A stretch of 64,000 nt of DNA from an uncultured Siphonobacter sp. (GTDB lineage: Bacteria > Bacteroidota > Bacteroidia > Cytophagales > Spirosomataceae): assembly GCA_913775095.1 (NCBI GenBank), contig CAJYIW010000019.1:806001-870000 (forward strand), given 5' to 3'. Both the position numbers and the translations under genes were made by a program. This document shows positions 8,630 to 17,633 of this stretch, piece after piece. The notes under the pieces were generated by a model, which ran no database searches, was not told the origin of the DNA, and worked only from the letters and a program-made list of their open reading frames with translations. The number at the start of each line of letters is the position of its first letter. Position 1 is the first letter of the stretch.

Positions 8630-9580
8630 ATGGCTACTAAAAATGGCACCTCCGTTCTTACCAGTGATCCTTTTCAGGGCGAAACAACCCTTACCCTGGA
8701 AGCTCCTCAAGTTACGGAAGATACCCTCGAAAAAGTAGAGGGCTACTTACCCGGCCGCTCGGCTCAGGACGATGACGAAACCGCCAGTCCCGGCAACCCC
8801 AGAGAATCTGCTTTCAATACGGAAGAATCCGGCAGCCTGACGGGCCAACAGGATTCCCTGAAAGATGCTTATTACGCCAGTTATCCCGAAGAAGAACCGC
8901 TTTCGGAAGTGGTTATTTATCCGGATGAACGCGTACGAATTACGGCCACGACAACGTACCCCTGGCGGGCCATTGTGGCCTTACGAATGACCGCTCAGGA
9001 CGGCAGCCGCTGGATTGGCTCGGGGTTTCTGGTGGGCCCGCGAACGGTGATTACGGCGGGTCACTGCGTCTTTATGCACGAACACGGCGGCTGGGCGAAA
9101 AGCATCGAAGTCATCGCGGGCCTCAATGATTCGTCCCGCCCCTACGGCTCGGTTATGGCTACCGAGTTTCGAAGTGTGACGGGCTGGACGCAAAGTAAAA
9201 ACCGCAACAACGATTACGGGGCGATCATTCTGCCTCCTAACGCCCGTCTGGGTGATACCGTTGGGTATTTCGGCTTTGCGGTACGGGATGATAATTATCT
9301 GAAGTCGAATGCCTTAAATGTGGGTGGTTACCCCGGTGACAAAGGGGGTAATCAGCTCTGGTGGATGGCTCAGAAAGCCTCCTCGGTTTCGGCTCGGGTG
9401 ATCACCTATCAGATTGATACGGCGGGCGGACAAAGCGGTTGCCCGGTGTGGGTGAAAGTAGGAGAAAGCCGGTTTGCGGTGGGTATCCATACGAACGGGC
9501 ACAGCTCGGGTAACTCGGCCACCCGTCTGGTACAGGCCGTGTACGCGAACATTCAAAACTGGAAAGCCTTAGGTTCATGA
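8630..9580 (+). CDS. V8-like trypsin-fold serine protease (glutamyl endopeptidase-like)
   Basis: A 316-residue protein. Residues 1 to about 105 are acidic and low in complexity, look like a propeptide and lack an obvious signal peptide. A chymotrypsin-like domain follows. The triad is readable: H145 in VITAGHCV, D195 in NNDYGAI and S269 in GGQSGCPV. The TYPWRAIVAL start and the GGQSG motif resemble the V8/glutamyl endopeptidase branch of family S1. Cleavage specificity cannot be told. Its stop overlaps the start of the next gene (ATGA), so the two are translationally coupled. Confidence 0.85.
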   Translation: MATKNGTSVLTSDPFQGETTLTLEAPQVTEDTLEKVEGYLPGRSAQDDDETASPGNPRESAFNTEESGSLTGQQDSLKDAYYASYPEEEPLSEVVIYPDERVRITATTTYPWRAIVALRMTAQDGSRWIGSGFLVGPRTVITAGHCVFMHEHGGWAKSIEVIAGLNDSSRPYGSVMATEFRSVTGWTQSKNRNNDYGAIILPPNARLGDTVGYFGFAVRDDNYLKSNALNVGGYPGDKGGNQLWWMAQKASSVSARVITYQIDTAGGQSGCPVWVKVGESRFAVGIHTNGHSSGNSATRLVQAVYANIQNWKALGS

Positions 9581-9816
9581 CCCTTGAAGGACAGCTGATC
9601 AATCAGCAAAACCAACCCGTCCCGGACGCAACCGTTTTGATTCAGTCGGGGCCGGGTACGTTTCCGGAAGTGGCCGCCATGACGGATGCCAACGGGAAGT
9701 TTATCCTCTCCGGAGTAACTCAGTCCGGTGATTATCAGATACTCGTAACGACAGCGGCGGAGCAGAAAAGCTTTACCGTTCCGATTCCGGCTACGAGTCA
9801 GACGCTTGTTTTATAG
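9577..9816 (+). CDS. Small carboxypeptidase-regulatory-like (CNA-B/TTR-fold) protein
   Basis: A 79-residue protein made of a single beta-sandwich repeat: LEGQLINQQNQPVPDATV, then TDANGKFILSGV, then YQILVTT. This is the pattern of carboxypeptidase regulatory-like domains, which usually occur as modules of larger surface proteins. Here it stands alone, without a signal peptide. The ATG lies inside the stop of the protease gene (9577-9580), so the protease and this protein are probably made together. It could be a binding or stabilising partner of the protease (inference). Confidence 0.7.
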   Translation: MTLEGQLINQQNQPVPDATVLIQSGPGTFPEVAAMTDANGKFILSGVTQSGDYQILVTTAAEQKSFTVPIPATSQTLVL

Positions 9817-9826
9817 GTCGTGAAGT

Positions 9827-9860
9827 AAAACCAGCCCCGCGTGTTCAGGGCTGGTTTTTT
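9827..9860. terminator. Bidirectional terminator
   Basis: AAAACCAGCCC pairs with GGGCTGGTTTTTT between two convergent transcripts, so it can end both the protease operon and the exonuclease gene. Confidence 0.88.
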
Positions 9861-9862
9861 CA

Positions 9863-10486
9863 TTATTCCTGGATCTTGAATTTCTTCGCTAAAGCAAAGA
9901 CGTTCTTGAACGATTGCGTGGTTAACTCGGCATCTTCCAGAGCGTTATGAAATTCGGCATCTTCGCGTTCCAGTCCAAAGTAACCCGCAATGGCTTTCAG
10001 GCTCAGCGACTTGGGCGTGGGCTTTCCGTTGGCTTTGAGTACTTCAAACGTAAAGTACCCCAGGGTATGTAAATCGAGCAACTTGTTGGAAAAAGGCCAT
10101 TTGAGCTTCTCTTCGCGGTAGGCGAAACGCAGAAAGTTAATGTCATTGATAACCGACTGGCCGCTGATGATCACGTTCCGCAGGTATTGTGAATTATCGA
10201 GCGTTTGCGTCCGTCCCCGCAGGCGGCCTAATTTCTCCAGAATCCATTCTTCAAATTCCGGGATAACATCGTAAATCATCGGAGCATCTTCCAGGTCACT
10301 TAGACTCAGGCCGTGAATGCGGGCTGAATATTCCGAAAATGCTTCCTCATTTTCCGGATACACATTCGTCAGATACGTTCCCAATTCATTCCACTGATCA
10401 TCGCACAGAACGGCTCCGATTTGAATGATTTCATTCCAGCCGGGCTCGCCGCCGGTCATCTCAAGGTCTAATACTAAATAAGGCAT
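9863..10486 (-). CDS. DEDDh 3'-5' exonuclease (DnaQ/RNase T fold)
   Basis: 207 residues. The Exo I motif VLDLEMTGG supplies D7 and E9. The middle region (ISGQSVINDINFLRFA) supplies the second acidic motif, and HNALEDAELT near the C-terminus supplies the His and last Asp of the DEDDh set. It acts on single-stranded DNA or RNA ends. Whether it is a proofreading-like, oligoribonuclease-like or repair enzyme cannot be decided. It is a stand-alone gene ending at a bidirectional terminator. Confidence 0.85.
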   Translation of the reverse strand: MPYLVLDLEMTGGEPGWNEIIQIGAVLCDDQWNELGTYLTNVYPENEEAFSEYSARIHGLSLSDLEDAPMIYDVIPEFEEWILEKLGRLRGRTQTLDNSQYLRNVIISGQSVINDINFLRFAYREEKLKWPFSNKLLDLHTLGYFTFEVLKANGKPTPKSLSLKAIAGYFGLEREDAEFHNALEDAELTTQSFKNVFALAKKFKIQE

Positions 10487-10696
10487 GGTTTGATCATGAA
10501 GATTGCCACCAAAGATAAGCGGCGGGCACTTACGCCGGGAAGCTCGTCCGTAAAATGATGTCGAAAGATTCCGTAAATCTATTCAAATGATTGCGTAGAT
10601 TATTAGAATAATACAAATTTAATCAAAACTCAAACGGCCTTTTTTGCGTTAATAATATAGAAAGCCACGAAATACACTTCCCTTCGAGAGTTTTAT

Positions 10697-11260
10697 ATGA
10701 ATACTATGATGTCAAGAACACTGATTAATCCTAAACGCCGACTTATTGAAATAGAAAAAGCTATTATTGCTCAATTTGACCTGAAAAAGGTTGCTTTTTT
10801 ATACGCCTCCCGGATTCTGATTGGAGCTGCCATCACTTGGTTATTACTCGACCTGCTTCATATCGAGAAAAAAGAATGGGCTCTGATCTCCGTGGCCATC
10901 GTTTCAGAACCCGATTTTGGTGACCTTCGCCGTAATACCATTTCTAGGATTATTAATACTATCAGCGGTTGTTTGATTGGTATTGTTTTTATTGTTCTGA
11001 CGGGTGTTAATATCTACTCCCTCTTCCTCGCTATTGCCGTGGCGATCTTCATGAGTACCATTATCAAGAAATACCCTTCGAGCTGGAAACTCGCTCCATC
11101 GACGGTGATTGCGGTGATGACTCCGGCCATTTTCCAGCAAGCCTCCTGGCAGGATGCTCTTCAGATTGCTCTGTTACGAACCTCCGAAGTCATGCTGGGC
11201 TGCGTGGTTGCCTTCACGGTGGGCTGGTTTTTCTCGCTCTTTAAAAAGAAAGCCGAATAG
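10697..11260 (+). CDS. FUSC-family inner-membrane protein (aromatic acid exporter-like)
   Basis: 187 residues with about five or six hydrophobic segments (near 35-55, 60-75, 92-125, 140-155 and 160-180). The arrangement ASRILIGAAITWLLLDLL, WALISVAIVSEPD and RTSEVMLGCVVAF is the FUSC/ArAE pattern. Full family members are much longer, so this short form carries only the membrane domain. The substrate is unknown. It is a single gene with no clear operon partner. Confidence 0.75.
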   Translation: MNTMMSRTLINPKRRLIEIEKAIIAQFDLKKVAFLYASRILIGAAITWLLLDLLHIEKKEWALISVAIVSEPDFGDLRRNTISRIINTISGCLIGIVFIVLTGVNIYSLFLAIAVAIFMSTIIKKYPSSWKLAPSTVIAVMTPAIFQQASWQDALQIALLRTSEVMLGCVVAFTVGWFFSLFKKKAE

Positions 11261-11382
11261 ATTTTCTGCTTCTACCCGGAAATACGCGAAACTTGTAAAG
11301 TCATAAATTCAGACCAAAATCCATTATCTATAGGGTATAATCCCGGAGGTAAGGGTCTTTAGGTAATAAAAAGCTAACAAGG

Positions 11383-12153
11383 ATGAGTGTATTTAGTCTT
11401 GCCGGGAAAACGGCGGTGATTACGGGCGGTGGCAGCGGCATTGGTCGGGCCATCAGTCTTTTGTTTGGTAGCCAGGGAGCCCACGTTCATATTCTTGATT
11501 TAAGTGCGGAAGGTGCCCAGACCGTAGCCGATGAAATTATTCAGGCGGGGGGTATCGCGGAGGTCCATGCGGTAAACGTGGCCAATCAGGAACAAATGCT
11601 GGCCGTCTTTGCGGGCATTGGTTCCGTTGACATTCTGGTGAATAATGCCGGGATTGCTCACGTCGGTAACCTCGAAAAAACCACCGAAGCCGATCTGGAT
11701 CGTATTTATAATGTCAACATCAAAGGAGCCTATAATAGTCTTTTAGCCGCGGTTCCCCTGATGAAAGCTCAGGGCGGCGGCGTAATTCTGAATATGGCTT
11801 CCATTGCAGCTCTGGTGGGAATTCCCGATCGTTTTGCCTACAGCATGAGCAAGGGAGCCATTCATGCCATGACGTTATCCGTAGCCAGGGATTACATCAA
11901 GGATCACATTCGCTGCAACAGCATCTCCCCCGCCCGCGTGCATACGCCTTTTGTGGATGGCTTCATCTCGAAAAATTACCCCGGTCAGGAAGAGGAAATG
12001 TTCGCCAAGTTATCAGCAACGCAGCCCATTGGCCGCATGGCGAAACCCGAAGAAATTGCCCGGCTGGCCCTGTTCCTCTGCTCGGATGCTTCGGCATTCA
12101 TCACGGGCGTGGATTATCCCATTGACGGGGGCTTCACGACTTTAAATAATTAA
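11383..12153 (+). CDS. SDR oxidoreductase, possibly 2-keto-3-deoxy-L-fuconate dehydrogenase
   Basis: A classical 256-residue short-chain dehydrogenase. The cofactor motif TGGGSGIG is at 14-21 and NNAG near 87-90. The catalytic tetrad is N112, S140, Y153 and K157 (YSMSK). D39 at the end of beta-2 (ILDLS) favours NAD over NADP. A GH29 fucosidase and an FAH-family hydrolase lie a little downstream. In the non-phosphorylated L-fucose route, an SDR oxidises 2-keto-3-deoxy-L-fuconate just before an FAH-type hydrolase, so that role fits (inference). Family membership is certain, the substrate is not. Confidence 0.88.
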   Translation: MSVFSLAGKTAVITGGGSGIGRAISLLFGSQGAHVHILDLSAEGAQTVADEIIQAGGIAEVHAVNVANQEQMLAVFAGIGSVDILVNNAGIAHVGNLEKTTEADLDRIYNVNIKGAYNSLLAAVPLMKAQGGGVILNMASIAALVGIPDRFAYSMSKGAIHAMTLSVARDYIKDHIRCNSISPARVHTPFVDGFISKNYPGQEEEMFAKLSATQPIGRMAKPEEIARLALFLCSDASAFITGVDYPIDGGFTTLNN

Positions 12154-12161
12154 TACAACTG

Positions 12162-12238
12162 AAAGGGTTGATGAACGTAGAGCTATCCGCAAATCGCTTA
12201 TTTTGCGGCTGACATTGCCAGGTTCATCAAACCCTTTT
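12162..12238 (+). terminator. Large two-tier hairpin after the SDR gene
   Basis: AAAGGGTTGATGAAC pairs with GTTCATCAAACCCTTTT with one bulged A. Inside it a second stem (CCGCAAA/TTTTGCGG, 12188-12208) forms. It ends in a short T run and is likely a terminator, larger than usual. Confidence 0.6.
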
Positions 12239-12260
12239 GTATTACCTCTAACTCTCTCCA

Positions 12261-12917
12261 ATGAAAAAGTTACTTGCTCTTTTCTGCTTAACGACATTAC
12301 TTTTCGCATTCCGGGCCGATAAGCCTAAAAAAATCATTTTCTTCGGCGATTCCATTACACAGGCCGGCGTTAGTCCTACTGGATACATTACCAAACTGGG
12401 CACCTTACTCGACAAGAATAAATATGAGTTAGTCGGGAAGGGCATTGGCGGAAACAAAGTGTATGATCTCTACCTGCGACTGGAAGAGGACGTACTTGCT
12501 CAAAAACCGGATGTCGTCGTTATCTGGGTTGGTGTGAATGACGTTTGGCACAAAGCCAGTTCCGGCACCGGTACCGATCCTGACAAGTTCATCAAGTTCT
12601 ATCAGGCTCTGATCGACAAAATGAAAGCCCAGAATATCAAGGTGATATTAACAACGCCTTCGACGATTGGCGAGCGTTATGATAACACGAACCAACAAGA
12701 CGGTGATCTTAACAAATACAGTATGTTTATTCGTGAGCTAGCCTCAAAGAATAACTTACCGCTGATCGATCTTCGCAAAGCCTTTATGGATTATAGTCAG
12801 AAAAACAATCCCAAGAACGAAGAAAAAGGTATTCTCACCACGGATCGGGTTCACCTGAATGATGCAGGTAACCAGTTTGTGGCGGATCAGATGGTCAAAG
12901 TATTGCAACAGATGTAG
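12261..12917 (+). CDS. SGNH/GDSL hydrolase, secreted (carbohydrate esterase-like)
   Basis: 218 residues starting with a signal peptide (MKKLLALFCLTTLLFAFRA). The block I motif IIFFGDSITQAG gives nucleophile S31. GIGGNKV (block II), GVNDVW (block III) and DRVHLND (block V, with Asp and His) complete the SGNH set. Such exported enzymes usually remove acetyl groups from plant or bacterial polysaccharides. Next to a GH29 fucosidase this suggests glycan deacetylation. A lipid substrate cannot be excluded. Confidence 0.88.
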   Translation: MKKLLALFCLTTLLFAFRADKPKKIIFFGDSITQAGVSPTGYITKLGTLLDKNKYELVGKGIGGNKVYDLYLRLEEDVLAQKPDVVVIWVGVNDVWHKASSGTGTDPDKFIKFYQALIDKMKAQNIKVILTTPSTIGERYDNTNQQDGDLNKYSMFIRELASKNNLPLIDLRKAFMDYSQKNNPKNEEKGILTTDRVHLNDAGNQFVADQMVKVLQQM

Positions 12918-12925
12918 CTTATTTC

Positions 12926-12963
12926 ACTTCCCGAAAGTGTTAGAACTTTCGGGAAGTTTTTTT
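12926..12963 (+). terminator. Terminator after SGNH hydrolase
   Basis: CTTCCCGAAAGT pairs with ACTTTCGGGAAG across a 6-nt loop and is followed by seven T. It ends only 13 nt before the next start codon. Confidence 0.9.
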
Positions 12964-12976
12964 GTACCTCAATTCT

Positions 12977-14308
12977 ATGAAAAAAGTCCTTCTTTTCTTC
13001 TTTGCCCTGGGCACCTTGCTGGCTCAGGGACAATCCTACCAGCCGACACCGGAAAATCTGGAAGCCCGCAAGTGGTTTCAGGATGCCCGGTATGGACTGT
13101 TCATCCACTGGGGAGTGTATAGCATTCTGGGGGATGGTGAATGGGTGATGAACACCCAGAATATTCCGGTTAAGGCCTACGAAAAGTTACCAAAATTCTT
13201 TAATCCGACCGCCTTCGACGCCAAACGCTGGGTGCAGATTGCCAAGAATGCGGGCATGAAATACATCACGTTCACGAGCAAACACCACGACGGTTTTGCC
13301 ATGTGGCATTCCAAAATTTCGCCTTATAACATCGTTGATGATACGCCCTATCAAAAGGATGTCATTAAAATGCTGGCGGATGAATGCGAAAAAGAAGGCA
13401 TCAAGCTGTTCCTCTACCATTCTCACCTCGACTGGCACCATCCCGATTATTTTCCTCGCGGGGGAACGGGCAAGCAAACGGGCCGCCCTGAGTCCGGCGA
13501 TTTTGGCAAGTATCTGAACTACATGGATACGCAGTTAACAGAATTGCTGAGTGGTCATTACGGTAAAATCGGTGGAATCTGGTTTGACGGCTGGTGGGAT
13601 CAGTCGGCACACGATCCGAAAAATCCTCAGAAAACGGTAGTGGACTGGCAGTTACGCCGAACGTATGATCTGATCCATAAACTTCAGCCCGCGGCTTTAG
13701 TTGGGAATAATCACCACGTTGCTCCTTTTGAGGGTGAAGATTTCCAGATGTTCGAGCGGGATCTACCCGGACAGAATCACGCCGGATTCAGCGGTACCAG
13801 TACGATCAGCGAGTTACCCCTCGAAAGCTGCGAAACCCTGAACGGCAGCTGGGGCTTCGAACTGAAAGATCAGCGGTATAAAACGCCCCAACAGATCATC
13901 CGTTACCTCGTGGGAGCCGCAGGCCGCAATGCTAACTTTCTCCTGAATGTCGGTCCTATGCCGAACGGGGAAATCCAGCCAGAGTTTGTGGACCGACTCG
14001 AAACGGTGGGCCAGTGGCTGAAAAAATACGGCGAAACCGTTTACGGAACGCGGGGTGGCATTGTTCCACCGCAGGAATGGGGCGTCAGCACGAGAAAAGG
14101 CGATTCCCGCCATTTCTTACACCTCCTTACTGCCCCCAAAACTTCCTATCTGTTCGTGCCTGATTTCAAAGCCAAAGTAACGAACGTTCAGCTGTTTGAC
14201 GGTCACAAAACGCTGAAATACAAACAGCAACCGGAGGGCCTTTTTATTTACCTCGATGGCGTGACGATGGATTCCAATGATACCATTCTGGAAGTTCAGA
14301 CGAAGTAA
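12977..14308 (+). CDS. Alpha-L-fucosidase, GH29
   Basis: 443 residues. The ATG at 12977 gives a clean signal peptide (MKKVLLFFFALGTLLAQGQS). A TTG-initiated frame five codons upstream would spoil it and would overlap the terminator T run. The family signatures WFQDARYGLFIHWGVYS and FTSKHHDGFAMW are present. GGIWFDGWWD supplies D204, the catalytic nucleophile of GH29. The enzyme releases terminal L-fucose from glycans in the periplasm or outside. The general acid/base residue varies in GH29 and I did not assign it. The linkage is unknown. Confidence 0.94.
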   Translation: MKKVLLFFFALGTLLAQGQSYQPTPENLEARKWFQDARYGLFIHWGVYSILGDGEWVMNTQNIPVKAYEKLPKFFNPTAFDAKRWVQIAKNAGMKYITFTSKHHDGFAMWHSKISPYNIVDDTPYQKDVIKMLADECEKEGIKLFLYHSHLDWHHPDYFPRGGTGKQTGRPESGDFGKYLNYMDTQLTELLSGHYGKIGGIWFDGWWDQSAHDPKNPQKTVVDWQLRRTYDLIHKLQPAALVGNNHHVAPFEGEDFQMFERDLPGQNHAGFSGTSTISELPLESCETLNGSWGFELKDQRYKTPQQIIRYLVGAAGRNANFLLNVGPMPNGEIQPEFVDRLETVGQWLKKYGETVYGTRGGIVPPQEWGVSTRKGDSRHFLHLLTAPKTSYLFVPDFKAKVTNVQLFDGHKTLKYKQQPEGLFIYLDGVTMDSNDTILEVQTK

Positions 14309-14418
14309 TCGCAGATTTAAGCGGCAAGCCTGCCGAAGAAAGCATACCTTTGAACGAGTATCAATGGCCCTGCGGCCGATTCTATTTTAAGAAGTATTAT
14401 CAAACTTGCATATAACGA

Positions 14419-15309
14419 ATGAAACTCTTTCGCTACGTTACTGACGAAGATGTCATTCCCGGCATTGTGATCGACGGGAAATCTTACAGCCTGGAACCCT
14501 TTTTCGAAGCTCTGGGCGAAGAAACGGGAGCCTATGACTTCGACGAAATCTTTTTCGAAGAAGAAGGTCTGGCCGTTCTGGAAGATTACCTGGATCAATA
14601 CGGAACCTCTGAATTACCAGAGTTAACGGGCCCCATCGAATACGCTTCCTGCGTGGCTCGTCCTTCCAAAATCATTTGCATTGGCCTCAACTACGCCGAT
14701 CACGCGAAAGAAACCAACGCTCCTATTCCAGCCGAACCCATCGTTTTCTTCAAGGCCACGACGGCTCTCTGCGGCCCTAACGACGACGTAATTATTCCCC
14801 GTAACTCGGTAAAAACCGATTGGGAAGTGGAATTGGCAGTCGTCATCAGCTCCGAATGTCGTTATGTTTCCGAAGAAGAAGCGGAAGACTACATCGCCGG
14901 TTATGCCGTCATGAACGATTACTCCGAACGCGAATTCCAGCTGGAACGGGGCGGTCAGTGGGACAAAGGCAAAGGTTGCGACAACTTCGGTCCGCTGGGT
15001 CCTTATCTGGTTACTCCCGACGAGGCCGGAGACGTGACGAACCTGCCCATGTGGCTGAAAGTAAACGGCGAAACGCTGCAAAATTCATCCACCACTCAGA
15101 TGATTTTCAACGTTCCTCAAATCATCAGTTACCTCAGCCAGTTCATGACCCTGCTTCCCGGTGACGTCATTTCAACCGGAACCCCTCCGGGTGTTGGTCT
15201 GGGCTTTAACCCTCCCCGTTACCTCAAAGCAGGTGACATCGTGGAGCTGGGTATTGAAGGCCTCGGCGAACAACGTCAGGTAGCGATTTCCTGGGAAGAT
15301 GCCTATTAA
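14419..15309 (+). CDS. Fumarylacetoacetate hydrolase (FAH) family protein
   Basis: 296 residues: an N-terminal cap of about 70, then the FAH core with IICIGLNYADHAKE, the acidic metal site in DWEVELAVVI, NDYSERE, and STGTPPGVGLG. Members cleave or decarboxylate 2,4-diketo acids with a divalent metal. Known relatives include 2,4-diketo-3-deoxy-L-fuconate hydrolase, ureidoglycolate lyase-like proteins and acylpyruvases. The fucosidase upstream makes the fuconate route attractive, since it would give pyruvate and lactate from L-fucose (inference). Confidence 0.88.
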   Translation: MKLFRYVTDEDVIPGIVIDGKSYSLEPFFEALGEETGAYDFDEIFFEEEGLAVLEDYLDQYGTSELPELTGPIEYASCVARPSKIICIGLNYADHAKETNAPIPAEPIVFFKATTALCGPNDDVIIPRNSVKTDWEVELAVVISSECRYVSEEEAEDYIAGYAVMNDYSEREFQLERGGQWDKGKGCDNFGPLGPYLVTPDEAGDVTNLPMWLKVNGETLQNSSTTQMIFNVPQIISYLSQFMTLLPGDVISTGTPPGVGLGFNPPRYLKAGDIVELGIEGLGEQRQVAISWEDAY

Positions 15310-15327
15310 TTTTCGCGGATAAAAATC

Positions 15328-15364
15328 TATTTTTGCGGGGACGTGTTCAGATCGGACACGTCCC
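15328..15364 (+). promoter_or_regulatory. -7 element and hairpin ahead of dapF
   Basis: TATTTTTG (15328-15335) fits the Bacteroidetes -7 consensus. Directly after it, GGGACGTGT (15338-15346) pairs with ACACGTCCC (15356-15364), followed by TCTTTT. The hairpin may end the FAH transcript or lie at the very 5' end of the dapF mRNA. The two functions compete for the same bases. Confidence 0.45.
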
Positions 15365-15383
15365 TCTTTTATCATTGACCAGA

Positions 15384-16163
15384 ATGACTATTCCCTTTTA
15401 CAAATACCAGGGCACGGGCAACGACTTCATTATGATTGATGATCGCGAAGGCCTTTTTCCGGTGGATAAAGAAAAAATCGCCCAGCTCTGCCACCGCCGC
15501 TTTGGCATCGGTGCCGACGGACTGATCTTACTTCAGAATGACGAGGCCTATGATTTTCGCATGAAATACTTCAACGCCGACGGCGGCGAAGGTTCCATGT
15601 GCGGAAACGGCGGCCGGGCGACGGTACGCTTTGCCCATGATTTAGGAGTGATTGGTGATGACACCCGCTTCATAGCGGTGGACGGCGAGCACGAAGCTTC
15701 GGTTACTCCGGAACGTATTTCCCTGAAAATGAGTAACGTCCAGGGGATGGAAGAGCATTCCGATTATAGCTTTATGAACACGGGCTCTCCCCACGTCGTG
15801 GCGTTTACGGAAGATCTGGAAAACTATAAAGTCTATACCGAAGGGTACGCCATTCGCTATTCGGATGACTGGGTCAAACGGGGCGGTACGAACGTTAACT
15901 TCGTCGAGCAACTCGGGGAAGATCAGCTTTTTGTTCGCACGTATGAACGCGGAGTGGAAGACGAAACCTATTCCTGCGGAACGGGCGTAACGGCCTGTGC
16001 CTTAACGGCTCACGTCAAGCGTGGCGTAGCGAGTCCGGTGAAAGTGAAGGTACTGGGTGGTAATCTGGAAGTAAGCTTTGAGCAAACCGGAGCAGATGCC
16101 TTTGAAAACATTTACCTGATCGGCCCCGCCGAGCGGGTGTTTGAGGGACGTGTTGAAGTCTGA
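15384..16163 (+). CDS. dapF: Diaminopimelate epimerase
   Basis: Interconverts LL- and meso-diaminopimelate for lysine and peptidoglycan synthesis. The ATG at 15384 gives 259 residues starting MTIPFYKYQGTGNDF, the family N-terminus. The upstream extension to 15333 would run through the hairpin and is not conserved. The two catalytic cysteines are visible: C73 in MCGNGGRA and C198 in SCGTGVTAC. Length and motifs are normal. Confidence 0.96.
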   Translation: MTIPFYKYQGTGNDFIMIDDREGLFPVDKEKIAQLCHRRFGIGADGLILLQNDEAYDFRMKYFNADGGEGSMCGNGGRATVRFAHDLGVIGDDTRFIAVDGEHEASVTPERISLKMSNVQGMEEHSDYSFMNTGSPHVVAFTEDLENYKVYTEGYAIRYSDDWVKRGGTNVNFVEQLGEDQLFVRTYERGVEDETYSCGTGVTACALTAHVKRGVASPVKVKVLGGNLEVSFEQTGADAFENIYLIGPAERVFEGRVEV

Positions 16164-16219
16164 ATGCTTCTGTTTGAGAAGGTTTGATGGATTTGAGACT
16201 ACCTTTTCGCTTGATACTT

Positions 16220-16280
16220 AAAAGGTTTGAGGTTTGACTTAGAGTACTATTCTGCTCTAAATCAAACCTCAAACCTTTTT
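16220..16280. terminator. Bidirectional terminator built from GTTTGAG repeats
   Basis: AAAAGGTTTGAGGTTTGA and CTTAGAG pair with CTCTAAA and TCAAACCTCAAACCTTTT to form a stem of about 24 bp between dapF and tyrS. It has A on one side and T on the other, suited to both directions. It uses the same GTTTGAG unit seen at 29.0-29.3 kb. Confidence 0.8.
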
Positions 16281-16302
16281 TATCAAACGGACTCAACCCT
16301 TA

Positions 16303-17595
16303 TTAAATCACTTTCACTAAATGATTCTTCTTGCCTTTGGCAATCAGGAGGTATTTACCCTGTAATAACTGGAAATCAACCGCCTGATTGGGGTCGGTGA
16401 TTTTTGCTTTATTAACTGAAACGGCATTCCCCTGAATGGCACGTCTGATTTCGCCCTTTGATGGATATACTTCAGCCGTAGCCAGTAAATCCGTCACGTT
16501 CGGAGCGGCTTCGTAGTCAGCCAGTGAAATTTCCGTTTGGGGGACGCCTTCGAAAACCTGTACAAAGGTCTGCTCGTCGAGCGACTGCAAGGTTTCCAGC
16601 GTACCTTTTCCGAATAACACTTCACTCGCCTGAACGGCCATGTCGTAAGCCTCTGCCGAGTGAACACGAGTCGTTACGTCTTTCGCAATGGCTTTTTGCA
16701 GAATGCGTAAGTGCGGAGCTTCCGCGTGCTGGGCTTCGAGGGCCTCAATCTCTTCCTTCGTGAGTAAGGTAAATACCCGAATCAATCGGGGGCAGTCCGC
16801 ATCGGCGGCATTCAGCCAGAACTGATAGAACTGGTAAGGGCTGGTCCGTTCGGCATCCAGCCAGACGTTTCCACTCTCCGACTTGCCGAATTTCGTTCCG
16901 TCTGCTTTCGTTACCAGTGGCGTCGTTAAAGCGAAGGCACGGCGTTCGGCATCCTCTTCATTACCCCCTTCTTTCCGGCGAATGATTTCGGTACCCGTCG
17001 TGATATTCCCCCATTGATCCGAACCACCCATTTGCAGTTTTACGCCGCGGGTTTTGTATAAATGGTAGAAATCATAGCCCTGTAATAACTGGTACGAAAA
17101 CTCGGTGAAAGAAATGCCCGTTTCCAGACGTTTCTTTACGGAATCTTTCGACATCATGTAATTCACACTCAGGAACTTACCCGCTTCCCGCAGGAATCCC
17201 AGGAATGAAAAATCCTTGAACCAGTCGTAGTTATTGACAATTTCAGCGGCGTTACTTCCGGTAAAATCCAGAAATTGCTCGAGCTGTTTTCTGATGCCCG
17301 CCTGATTAATCTCCAGCGTTTCTTCTGACAAAAAGCTGCGTTCCGCGGCTTTGAAGGAAGGATCACCAATCATCCCCGTGGCCCCGCCCACGAGAGCGTA
17401 AGGCTTATGCCCCGCCCGTTGCAGGTGTACCAGCAACATGATGGTGGCCAGGTTCCCAATGTGCAGGGACGAAGCCGTCGGATCAAAGCCAATGTAAGCA
17501 GAGGTCTGTTCTTTTTCCAGTTGTTCTTCCGTGCCGGGCATCATGTCCTGCAACATGCCCCGCCAGCGGAGTTCTTCAATAAAATTGATTTTCAT
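16303..17595 (-). CDS. tyrS: Tyrosyl-tRNA synthetase
   Basis: Class I synthetase charging tRNA-Tyr. The ATG at 17595 gives 430 residues ([15 protein letters not shown]). A TTG three codons earlier is less likely. The HIGH-type motif is HIGN at 45-48 and the KMSKS-type loop is KFGKS in [11 protein letters not shown]. The C-terminal S4 RNA-binding domain ([17 protein letters not shown]) is present. It is the last gene of a compact minus-strand run (DUF1648-like protein, queA, glycosyltransferase-like, tyrS) with gaps of 6, 16 and 38 nt. Confidence 0.96.
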   Translation of the reverse strand: MKINFIEELRWRGMLQDMMPGTEEQLEKEQTSAYIGFDPTASSLHIGNLATIMLLVHLQRAGHKPYALVGGATGMIGDPSFKAAERSFLSEETLEINQAGIRKQLEQFLDFTGSNAAEIVNNYDWFKDFSFLGFLREAGKFLSVNYMMSKDSVKKRLETGISFTEFSYQLLQGYDFYHLYKTRGVKLQMGGSDQWGNITTGTEIIRRKEGGNEEDAERRAFALTTPLVTKADGTKFGKSESGNVWLDAERTSPYQFYQFWLNAADADCPRLIRVFTLLTKEEIEALEAQHAEAPHLRILQKAIAKDVTTRVHSAEAYDMAVQASEVLFGKGTLETLQSLDEQTFVQVFEGVPQTEISLADYEAAPNVTDLLATAEVYPSKGEIRRAIQGNAVSVNKAKITDPNQAVDFQLLQGKYLLIAKGKKNHLVKVI

Positions 17596-17633
17596 AAGTG
17601 TCAATTATCGCAATAATTTCGACCAGGCTCTCC

